Source: Alphaproteobacteria bacterium
GTDB taxonomy: Bacteria; Pseudomonadota; Alphaproteobacteria; Rhodobacterales; Rhodobacteraceae
Reading direction: 5' to 3'
Length of the DNA: 16,667 nt
Assembly (NCBI GenBank): GCA_013151535.1
Contig: JAADIC010000145.1
Location: 1-16,667, forward strand
Numbering within the stretch: position 1 is the stretch's first letter; each line of letters opens with the position of its first letter. Shown here in pieces: positions 7,856-13,882 of the stretch. The position numbers and the translations under genes were made by a program. The notes below the pieces were generated by a model. The model was not told the origin of the DNA. It saw nothing but the letters and a program-made list of their open reading frames with translations, and did no database searches.

Positions 7856-8580
7856 TCGCCGGTTTCCACTTCGGGGGTGAACATATAGCCACCGCTGCGC
7901 ACGGTTTTGATAAGGATCGGAGCGCTTGCATCTTTTTCGATTTTCCGGCGCAGGCGCGACACCTGAACATCCATGGCGCGATCAAACGGCTGGGCCTCGC
8001 GACCACGGGCCAGATCAAGCAATTGATCGCGGCTGAGAACGCGTTGCGGATGGGTCACAAACGCCGCAAGCAGGTCATATTCGCCCGAGGATAGCGGGAT
8101 CAGCATTCCCTCGGGTGAGAACAATTCGCGGGTTCTAAGATCAAGCCGCCAACCGGCAAACCGGTGTTTACTACCAGTTTTTGCATCCGGCACCGCCCCG
8201 GTGGTGGCCTTGCCGGTGCGCCGCAAAACCGCCCTGATCCGGGCCAGCAATTCGCGCGGATTGAACGGTTTGGCGATATAGTCATCCGCGCCCATCTCTA
8301 AGCCGATGATCCGGTCGGTTTCCTCGCCCATGGCAGTCAGCATGATGACCGGAATGTTGGTCTCCACCCGCAGGCGGCGGCACAGCGACAGGCCATCCTC
8401 GCCCGGCAACATCAGATCAAGGATGACCAGATCGAACGACCAGTCCGCCAACTCGCGGGCCATTTGCCGCCCCTCGGCAGCGGTGCGCACACGCAGGCCG
8501 TGACCACTTAGATAGCGGGCAACAAGGTCGCGGATTTCGCGGTCGTCATCAACGACAAGGATATGCGGTTGTTCTTCCAT
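7852..8580 (-). CDS. OmpR-family response regulator
   Basis: The 242-residue regulator has a receiver domain (about 1-120) with acidic pocket DDD at 11-13, phospho-acceptor D55 in LVILDLMLPGEDG, switch threonine T82 and K104 in the KPFNPREL motif. A C-terminal winged-helix DNA-binding domain follows (about 140-235), including LSSGEYDLLAAF, DVQVSRLRRKIE and IKTVRSGGYMF. The start at 8580 (MEEQPHILVVDD) matches family N-termini; an upstream in-frame extension to 8646 runs through the control region and is rejected. There is no good Shine-Dalgarno, but a TATAGT -10 ends seven bases before the ATG, so the transcript may be leaderless. It overlaps the kinase gene by four bases. It probably binds the GTAAC/GTTAC repeats in the divergent control region and regulates its own operon and the Met-rich protein operon. 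Confidence 0.95.
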   Translation of the reverse strand: MEEQPHILVVDDDREIRDLVARYLSGHGLRVRTAAEGRQMARELADWSFDLVILDLMLPGEDGLSLCRRLRVETNIPVIMLTAMGEETDRIIGLEMGADDYIAKPFNPRELLARIRAVLRRTGKATTGAVPDAKTGSKHRFAGWRLDLRTRELFSPEGMLIPLSSGEYDLLAAFVTHPQRVLSRDQLLDLARGREAQPFDRAMDVQVSRLRRKIEKDASAPILIKTVRSGGYMFTPEVETGE

Positions 8581-8586
8581 GGTCCG

Positions 8587-8592
8587 ACTATA
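8587..8592 (-). promoter_or_regulatory. Putative -10 of the two-component operon
   Basis: Minus-strand TATAGT matches five of six consensus bases. No good -35 is present at 16-18 bases upstream, where GTATTC is found, so the promoter may need an activator; the GTAAC/GTTAC repeats lie upstream. The predicted transcription start falls at about the A of the response-regulator ATG. Confidence 0.4.
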
Positions 8593-8624
8593 CAGCCCGG
8601 AAACCGGGTGAATACCGATATTTT

Positions 8625-8641
8625 GGTAACCGATTGTTACC
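8625..8641. promoter_or_regulatory. Inverted repeat 1, candidate response-regulator site
   Basis: GGTAAC-CGATT-GTTACC is a perfect 6+6 inverted repeat with a 5-base spacer in the divergent region between the two-component operon and the Met-rich protein operon. It is one of two such elements. Confidence 0.55.
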
Positions 8642-8653
8642 CGCAAAGCGCCA

Positions 8654-8668
8654 GTAACAAACGGTTAC
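8654..8668. promoter_or_regulatory. Inverted repeat 2, candidate response-regulator site
   Basis: GTAAC-AAACG-GTTAC repeats the architecture of the first element with the same 5-base spacer, 28 bases downstream of it. A further GTTAC half-site sits at 8696-8700 inside the Met-rich operon promoter. The repetition of an identical half-site in one short intergenic region argues for a dedicated regulator. Confidence 0.55.
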
Positions 8669-8688
8669 AAATCCAGCGATTCCAGACA

Positions 8689-8716
8689 TTGAAGCGTTAC
8701 AGAAAAAGGCTTTAAT
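8689..8716 (+). promoter_or_regulatory. Putative promoter of the Met-rich protein/SHOCT operon
   Basis: TTGAAG (8689-8694, four of six) is followed after 16 bases by TTTAAT (8711-8716, five of six), predicting a start near 8724 and a leader of about 48 bases. The two inverted repeats are centred upstream of the -35, the geometry expected for activation. A GTTAC half-site lies in the spacer. Confidence 0.45.
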
Positions 8717-8771
8717 CCAACTTGTCAGGGCGGCACATGACGGGTTGCCCGAGAAATTCAAAGGAAAGAAA

Positions 8772-9269
8772 ATGAACGGAATTCTCAAAACAACCGCGAT
8801 GGCTGCAACACTGGTTCTCGGGACGGTTGCCACGCCAGCATTCGCCCAGACGACCGGTGGCACAATGATGGGCACAGATACGACAGGTGCCGCAATGACC
8901 GGCACCATGACGGACGGCCAAATGAAACCCGGTGCGGGTGCCAAAGGCCATATGGGCAAGGGTGGTAACAGCGGCATGGGCGGCCAGGGCGGCATGGGCA
9001 ACATGATGCAGATGATGCAGATGATGGGCATGATGCAGATGATGCAGATGATGCAGCAGAATATGCAGGCCATGGGTGGCGCACAGGGTATGGGCGGCGC
9101 GCAAGACATGGGTGGCACGCAGGACATGATGGGCGCTGACACTGGTGCGACACAAGGTATGATGGGGATGAACAGCCCCGAACAGATGAAAGCCTTTATC
9201 GGTGCCATGACCGCCGAGCAGCGCGGCCTGATGCTGAAAATGCTGCAAGAAGACAGCGCCACGGAATAG
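8772..9269 (+). CDS. Secreted methionine-rich protein
   Basis: The 165-residue protein opens with a clear Sec signal peptide, cut after TPAFA (about residue 25), so it should be periplasmic or secreted. The mature part of about 140 residues contains roughly 33 methionines, rich in Gly and Gln, with almost no aromatic residues, one His and no Cys. The core is a run of QMM units encoded by a 9-bp tandem repeat (9003-9056), flanked by GMGG and QDMGG-type repeats. The C-terminus (SPEQMKAFIGAMTAEQRGLMLKML) looks helical. The ATG has AAGGAAAG directly upstream; an upstream in-frame start at 8745 is rejected because it lengthens the signal peptide and ignores this site. I do not recognise a named family. 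The composition resembles Met-rich Cu(I)/Ag(I)-binding periplasmic proteins or a methionine-oxidation sink. It is followed 29 bases on by the SHOCT gene. Confidence 0.85.
   Translation: MNGILKTTAMAATLVLGTVATPAFAQTTGGTMMGTDTTGAAMTGTMTDGQMKPGAGAKGHMGKGGNSGMGGQGGMGNMMQMMQMMGMMQMMQMMQQNMQAMGGAQGMGGAQDMGGTQDMMGADTGATQGMMGMNSPEQMKAFIGAMTAEQRGLMLKMLQEDSATE
9003..9056 (+). repeat. 9-bp tandem repeat encoding QMM units
   Basis: Six consecutive copies of ATGATGCAG occur; the third copy is ATGATGGGC. They encode the MMQ/QMM core of the Met-rich protein. Length changes in multiples of nine would keep the frame, so copy number could vary between strains. Confidence 0.85.
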
Positions 9270-9301
9270 GCGCGGAAACAAATCAGGAAAGGAGAGATGA
9301 A

Positions 9302-9553
9302 ATGGGATATGGATATATGGACGGTGCAGGTTTCATGGGCGGTTGGGGCATGGTTTTTGGCGGCTTCATGATGCTGTTCTGGATCGCCGCATTCGTGGCA
9401 CTGGTTGTCTTTCTGGTGCGCTGGATTAGCGGCGAACCAAAGAAAGGCAGTGCTGCAAACGCCAAAGCCATTCTGGAACAGCGTTACGCAAGGGGCGAGC
9501 TTGACACGCCGGAATATCAAGAGCGTCTGAAAGCCCTGCACAGCGCAACCTGA
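9302..9553 (+). CDS. Small SHOCT-domain membrane protein
   Basis: The 83-residue protein has a Gly/Met/aromatic N-terminus (MGYGYMDGAGFMGGWGMVFGG), one transmembrane helix (about residues 21-43), a short basic linker and a C-terminal SHOCT motif, AKAILEQRYARGELDTPEYQERLKAL, written here as AKAILEQRYARGELD plus TPEYQERLKAL. SHOCT is a short oligomerisation-type motif found at the ends of many small membrane proteins; no enzymatic role is known. AGGAGAG lies about eight bases upstream of the ATG. It is co-oriented with and close behind the Met-rich protein gene, so the pair is probably one operon. Its Met/Gly-rich N-terminus shares composition with that protein and with the sensor loop. It ends before a strong hairpin terminator. 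Confidence 0.88.
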   Translation: MGYGYMDGAGFMGGWGMVFGGFMMLFWIAAFVALVVFLVRWISGEPKKGSAANAKAILEQRYARGELDTPEYQERLKALHSAT

Positions 9554-9568
9554 TATGTGAAACTCACT

Positions 9569-9598
9569 GAAACGGGCGGCCAAATGGTCGCCCGTTTC
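9569..9598. terminator. Bidirectional hairpin terminator
   Basis: GAAACGGGCG (9569-9578) and CGCCCGTTTC (9589-9598) form a perfect 10-bp stem around a 10-base loop. It lies between the convergent SHOCT and P450 genes, 15 bases after one stop and five after the other. Arms ending in TTTC on either strand give short U-rich tails in both directions. Confidence 0.75.
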
Positions 9599-9603
9599 GC
9601 GGT

Positions 9604-10773
9604 TTAGGCACCAATGCGCAGCGGCAGTTCCATCGGCGAGCGAAAGTTCGATGATTGCAGCCAGTCAAAATCCCGGCGCACAAGCGTGAAGTCGGGGATC
9701 GCGGCCAAAAACATGTTCATGGTCGTTTGCGTCACCAGTCGGGCCAGCGAATTACCAATGCAAAAATGCGGGCCCACGCCGAACCCCAGATGGCCGACCG
9801 GCGCACGGTCAAGATCAAAACGATCCGCGTGCGGAAACTTCCGGTCATCCCGATTGGCCGCGCCATAAGCCAGAACCACGCTGTCACCTGCCTTCATGGT
9901 CTGGCCATGAAGCGTGACGTCGCGGGTCAATGTCCGTTTGAAGCGCTGGGCCGAGGTGTTGAACCGCAGGGATTCCTCGATCGCCTGGGGCATCAGCGTC
10001 GGGTCGCGTGCGATCCTGCGCCTGACATCGGGAAAATCGGCCAGATTAAGGGCAAAATTGCTCATGAAACTGGACAGAGGCTCCACGCCAGCCATCACAA
10101 ACATCGAAATGGTCAGGACCACTTCGCGATCATCCAGCCGGTCGCCGTCGATTTTGGCCTCGGTCAGTCGGGTAATCAGGTCATCAGACGGGGTCTTGCG
10201 CCGCTGGGCAACTTCATCCGCCAGAAACTGCTCCAGTCGTTGAAATGCCGCATTTTGTTGATCGTTTCGGCCGCATAAATCCTTGTCCGAGGAAATGGCC
10301 AGAACCACCTCGCGCCGGATTTCGGTTGGATCACGGGCCGCCAGCCCCAGCATGGTGAACAGGGTTTCCACCGTCACCACGCTTGAAAAATCGGCAACAA
10401 AATCAAACGCCTGCTTCTCGGCGATATCCGCCAGGGCACGGGCAGCCACGGTCCGCGACAGCGCCACCATATGGGAAAGGTTCTTCTTGGCAAAAGCCGC
10501 GTTGACCAAGGCTCTGAGGCGATCATGGCGGGGCGGGTCGGTTGCGCCAAGGGTGCCGCCAACACCCCCCGGAATGTCGTCAATCAGGTTACCGCCGGTT
10601 GAGGAATAAACCTCCCAATCCGTGGCGGCGCGGGCCACATCGTCATAACGGCTGAGGATCCAGAGGCCGGCCTTATCGCTCCAGTAACAGGGATGCTCGT
10701 CACGCAGGTGCCCGTAGGCCGCAAATGGATCGGCGTCGATTTCCCTGGTATAGAGATCGAAAACCTCGCGCAC
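9604..10773 (-). CDS. Cytochrome P450
   Basis: This 389-residue soluble bacterial P450 has the heme loop FGVGPHFCIGNSLAR (ligand C338) and the K-helix ExxR motif as ESLR (E267-R270). In the I-helix, where most P450s have A/G-G-x-D/E-T-T/S, it reads AGVEPLS (residues 228-234). The acid is present, but the oxygen-activating threonine is replaced by proline/leucine. That is seen in some divergent P450s and may alter oxygen activation. No membrane anchor is present, so ferredoxin-type redox partners would be needed; none is encoded nearby. The start is a GTG at 10773, chosen because CCTCCT on the plus strand (10781-10786) gives a perfect AGGAGG seven bases upstream. A longer frame to 10839 is rejected. 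The substrate is unknown. It is divergent from a demethylase-type flavoprotein. Confidence 0.92.
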   Translation of the reverse strand: MREVFDLYTREIDADPFAAYGHLRDEHPCYWSDKAGLWILSRYDDVARAATDWEVYSSTGGNLIDDIPGGVGGTLGATDPPRHDRLRALVNAAFAKKNLSHMVALSRTVAARALADIAEKQAFDFVADFSSVVTVETLFTMLGLAARDPTEIRREVVLAISSDKDLCGRNDQQNAAFQRLEQFLADEVAQRRKTPSDDLITRLTEAKIDGDRLDDREVVLTISMFVMAGVEPLSSFMSNFALNLADFPDVRRRIARDPTLMPQAIEESLRFNTSAQRFKRTLTRDVTLHGQTMKAGDSVVLAYGAANRDDRKFPHADRFDLDRAPVGHLGFGVGPHFCIGNSLARLVTQTTMNMFLAAIPDFTLVRRDFDWLQSSNFRSPMELPLRIGA

Positions 10774-10854
10774 GTCACACCCTCCTGTGAAATGAGTATT
10801 CAGCCACCCTACACCAAATGTTCGCCTGCACCTAGCCATTGTTCAGGCTGCGGC

Positions 10855-10877
10855 TTGACAGCGAACCACGCGTGGTT
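10855..10877 (+). promoter_or_regulatory. TTGACA element followed by a perfect 14-bp palindrome
   Basis: TTGACA (10855-10860) is a perfect -35 for the flavoprotein gene; the best -10, TACCGT at 16 bases, is weak. Four bases after it, AACCACGCGTGGTT (10864-10877) is a perfect palindrome with a central CG, sitting where a repressor would block RNA polymerase. It lies in the shared intergenic region (10774-10984) with the divergent P450 gene. No matching regulator gene is intact in the window. Confidence 0.5.
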
Positions 10878-10984
10878 ACCGTCTTTACACAAAGGCGCGC
10901 AATATGGGGCGATTTGGCGGTAAACCTGCCTTGTGACTGGTGGATCGGCAAATACACGGGGAAACCAGAATTTAGGAGGCACAC

Positions 10985-13387
10985 ATGAAAAATTCTTATC
11001 AGGCGGTGGTGATCGGCGGCGGCGTTGTCGGGGCATCAGTGCTCTATCATCTGGCGCGATTCGGTTGGAAGGATGTGGTTCTGCTGGAGCGCGCCGAGCT
11101 GACGGCGGGCTCGTCCTGGCACGCGGCGGGCGGGTTTCATGCGCTAAACGCTGACCCGAATATTGCGGCGCTGCAAAGCTATACCATCAATCTATATAAA
11201 GAGATTGAGGAAGAAAGCGGTCACTCCTGCGGTCTGCACCTGACCGGCGGCATCAACATCGCCACCGACCCTTCCAGATGGGAGGCATTGCAGGCCGGTT
11301 GGGCCACTTTTCAGGCGATGGGCATTGAAACTGCAACCCTGATGGGGCCGGATGAAATCCGTGAAATCACTGGCGGCGTTATCAAGACCGACGATCTGTA
11401 TGGCGGGCTTTATGACAGCAACGAAGGCTATCTTGATCCTTACGGCACGACCCACGCCTATGCGGGTGCTGCAAAGAAACGCGGGGCCACGGTTGTCACC
11501 CAAAACCGCGTGCTGGAGCTGAACCAGCGCGCCGATGGCACTTGGGATGTGGTCACCGAAAAAGGTGCGATCCACACCGAACATGTGGTCAACGCCGCCG
11601 GTTTGTGGGCCAAACAGGTGGGCCTGATGGCCGGTGTTGATCTGCCGGTCACGCCGCTTGAGCATCATTATCTCATCACCGACACGGTTGAGGGCCTCAA
11701 AAACCTGCCCGGCGAAATCCCGTTTGTGGTTGATCTGGATGGCTTCACCTATACCCGTCAGGAACAGGACGGGTTGCTGATGGGGGTTTACGAGATGAAC
11801 CACCAGCATTGGAACATGGACGGCGCTCCTTGGGATTACGGCATGGACCTGATCCCGGAAAACCTCGACCGGATCGGGGACGAGCTGTCCAAAGGGTTTG
11901 AACGCTTCCCGGAACTGGCCGAGGTCGGCATCAAACGCTGGGTCAACGGCGCGTTTACGTTTGCGCCTGACGGCAACCCGCTGGTCGGGCCAACCGGGCC
12001 GCGTGGCTATTGGGTGGCCTGCGGGGTTATGGCCGGGTTCTGTCAGGGCGGCGGGGTTGGTAAATCGCTGGCCGAATGGATGATCCACGGCGCGCCCGAG
12101 GCCGATATTTTCGGCATGGATGTGGCGCGTTTCGGGGCGCATCAATCCAACAAGGAATATATCCGCCAAACCACCGGTCAGTTCTATTCCCGCCGCTTCG
12201 TGATGACCTATCCGAACGAGCAATTACCGGCGGGTCGCGAGTTGCGGGTGCCGGGTGCTTACGCCGACATGAAAGCGGCGGGCGCAGTATTCGGCGCGAA
12301 TTATGGGCTGGAACTGCCACTGTTTTTCGCCGACACACCGGATTTCAGCGAGCCGGGAACCCTGCGCCGCCCCGCTTCTTTCGCCATTTCGGCGAAGGAA
12401 TGTGATACGGTTGCGAGTGCTGCGGGCCTGCTCGATATCACCGGATTCTCGCGCTATGAAATCTCGGGCGATGGTGCAAAAGCGTGGCTGGATCATCTGC
12501 TGGCCTGCAATCTGCCCGATGTCGGGCGGGTGAAACTTGCCCCGATGCTGGCCGAAAACGGGCACCTTATGGGCGATCTGACCTGTTTCAACTGGGGTGA
12601 TGGTACATATTGGTTGATGGGGTCTTATTACCTGCGGGCCTTTCATATGCGCTGGTTCAACGGCCACGCTGTGGACGGTGTGACGGTCAGGGATATCTCT
12701 GACGCGGTGGCCGGTTTTTCGGTTAACGGCCCAAACGCGCGCAAAGTGCTGGAGCGGGTCAGCGATACCGACCTGTCCGGCCTTAAGATGATGCAATGCC
12801 AAACCGCTGATCTGGGCCTGCATCGTGTCATAATCGCGCGCCTGTCCCTGTCGGGTGAGTTGGCTTACGAGATCAATTGCAGCGCTGCCGAACACGCGCC
12901 CCTGCGCAAGATGCTGCTCGAGGCGGGGGCTGATCTGGGCCTGCGCGACATCGGTTTCACCGCCATGCTGTCCATGCGGCTGGAGAAATCCATTGGCATC
13001 TGGAACGCGGAATTCACGCCGGGTTATACTCCCGCAATGACCGGCCTTGACCGCTGGATTGCATGGGATAAATGTGACTTTATCGGCAAACCAGCGGCGA
13101 AGGCGGCGGGCAAATCGGCGCGGGTTCTGACCATGCTCGAGGTGGATGCCGACAACGCCGATTGCTGCGGGTTCGAGCCGGTCTGGTCAGGCGACAAGAT
13201 CGTCGGCATCACCACATCGGGCGGTTATGGCCACCGTTTGCAGCGCAGTTTTGCCATGGCCCTGATTGATCGGGCGCACGCGAAAGTCGGCACGAACCTC
13301 AGCGCCCATGTGATGGGCGAATTGCGCGATGTGAAAGTGATCGAAATGTCACCCTATGATCCTTCAGGTGCGCGGATGCGGGCGTAG
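10985..13387 (+). CDS. FAD-dependent oxidoreductase/GcvT fusion, dimethylglycine/sarcosine dehydrogenase-like
   Basis: The 800-residue protein combines an N-terminal FAD amine-oxidase (DAO) domain with a C-terminal aminomethyltransferase (GcvT) domain, as in dimethylglycine and sarcosine dehydrogenases/oxidases. The dinucleotide fold is GGGVVG (residues 11-16). H46 in TAGSSWHAAGG lies where mammalian DMGDH attaches FAD covalently. The DAO domain ends near residue 370, followed by a linker domain. The GcvT part (about 425-800) includes AGLLDITGFSRYEISG, GELAYEI, TPGYTPAMTGLDRWI and DFIGK. The family oxidises N-methyl groups and passes the C1 unit to tetrahydrofolate as methylene-THF in the cytoplasm. 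The exact substrate (dimethylglycine, sarcosine or another methylamine) cannot be fixed. AGGAGG lies seven bases before the ATG. It is divergent from the P450. Confidence 0.92.
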   Translation: MKNSYQAVVIGGGVVGASVLYHLARFGWKDVVLLERAELTAGSSWHAAGGFHALNADPNIAALQSYTINLYKEIEEESGHSCGLHLTGGINIATDPSRWEALQAGWATFQAMGIETATLMGPDEIREITGGVIKTDDLYGGLYDSNEGYLDPYGTTHAYAGAAKKRGATVVTQNRVLELNQRADGTWDVVTEKGAIHTEHVVNAAGLWAKQVGLMAGVDLPVTPLEHHYLITDTVEGLKNLPGEIPFVVDLDGFTYTRQEQDGLLMGVYEMNHQHWNMDGAPWDYGMDLIPENLDRIGDELSKGFERFPELAEVGIKRWVNGAFTFAPDGNPLVGPTGPRGYWVACGVMAGFCQGGGVGKSLAEWMIHGAPEADIFGMDVARFGAHQSNKEYIRQTTGQFYSRRFVMTYPNEQLPAGRELRVPGAYADMKAAGAVFGANYGLELPLFFADTPDFSEPGTLRRPASFAISAKECDTVASAAGLLDITGFSRYEISGDGAKAWLDHLLACNLPDVGRVKLAPMLAENGHLMGDLTCFNWGDGTYWLMGSYYLRAFHMRWFNGHAVDGVTVRDISDAVAGFSVNGPNARKVLERVSDTDLSGLKMMQCQTADLGLHRVIIARLSLSGELAYEINCSAAEHAPLRKMLLEAGADLGLRDIGFTAMLSMRLEKSIGIWNAEFTPGYTPAMTGLDRWIAWDKCDFIGKPAAKAAGKSARVLTMLEVDADNADCCGFEPVWSGDKIVGITTSGGYGHRLQRSFAMALIDRAHAKVGTNLSAHVMGELRDVKVIEMSPYDPSGARMRA

Positions 13388-13391
13388 ATTG

Positions 13392-13413
13392 AATAATTTT
13401 AGCGAAAATTATT
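13392..13413. repeat. AT-rich perfect inverted repeat after the flavoprotein gene
   Basis: AATAATTTT and AAAATTATT form a perfect 9-bp inverted repeat around AGCG, four bases beyond the flavoprotein stop. The stem is almost pure A/T and has no T-run after it, so a classical terminator is doubtful. It may be an operator left from the degraded LysR-type gene downstream or a weak termination hairpin. Confidence 0.5.
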
Positions 13414-13486
13414 GCCGCTGAAAACCTTTCGATAAAGATTTTCCTTAACACAGGGTTTTCACGCGTTTCGGATCATAGGCGGCTGA

Positions 13487-13882
13487 CTTGACCAAGGTTG
13501 CACGCCTGCCTATCTTGCCCGCCATCGCGGCCTTAAGCCAGCCGACCTCCAGCACCTGGACCTCATCCACATCCTTGGATACGAGGATGACTGGCGGCGC
13601 TGGTTTCAGACGCATCGGGTCAGCAGCGCGCGGGTTCCGCGTGGCTTGTCGGCCGACAGTTCCCTGTTCGCCATCGACGCGGCCTTGCGCGGTGACGGGA
13701 TATTTCTGGGGCGGCGGCCGTTCATAGACGGCTATCTGAAATCGGGTGATCTGGTTGAAGTGTTCAAGCAACCATTTCACCTGCACGCCACCTATTTCCT
13801 ACGCCAAAGCTCCAGCGCGCGAAACAAGCGATTGCGTGAAAACGTGGCCAGTTGGCTGTTGGCGCTAGTTGAACGAGCGGAT
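13487..13882 (+). pseudogene. LysR-type regulator remnant, C-terminal half of effector domain
   Basis: Reading the plus strand from 13487, just after an in-frame TGA at 13484-13486, gives about 132 codons that resemble the end of a GcvA/AmpR-like LysR regulator. Recognisable pieces are CTPAYLARHRGLKPADL, IHILGYEDDWRRWF, RGLSADSSLFAIDAAL, DGIFLGRRPFIDGYLKSGDLV and the terminal NVASWLLALVERAD. The N-terminal helix-turn-helix and first effector subdomain are missing, and only about 100 bases separate this from the flavoprotein stop, so they cannot be hidden there. No start codon with a ribosome binding site suits it. The frame runs past the normal end of the family into the antisense of iorB (stop at 14015-14017). 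I read it as a 5'-deleted pseudogene. The rest of the 13388-13864 gap contains only the AT-rich repeat. Confidence 0.75.

Noticed and set aside
9003..9056. Short tandem repeats considered as a CRISPR-like array
   Set aside because: The units are 9 bp, contiguous, without spacers, and are in frame inside a secreted protein gene.
8588..9583. Long minus-strand frame antisense to the Met-rich protein and SHOCT genes
   Set aside because: The Ile/Cys/Pro-rich, repetitive translation is the mirror of the Met/Gly repeats, and it covers a promoter region. The plus-strand genes have a signal peptide, good ribosome binding sites and a SHOCT motif.
11192..12223. 343-codon minus-strand frame inside the flavoprotein gene
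   Set aside because: It is antisense to clear DAO-domain sequence and has no family resemblance.
13445..13786. 113-codon minus-strand frame after the flavoprotein gene
   Set aside because: Its complement reads clearly as a LysR effector-domain remnant, and the minus-strand translation shows no domain.
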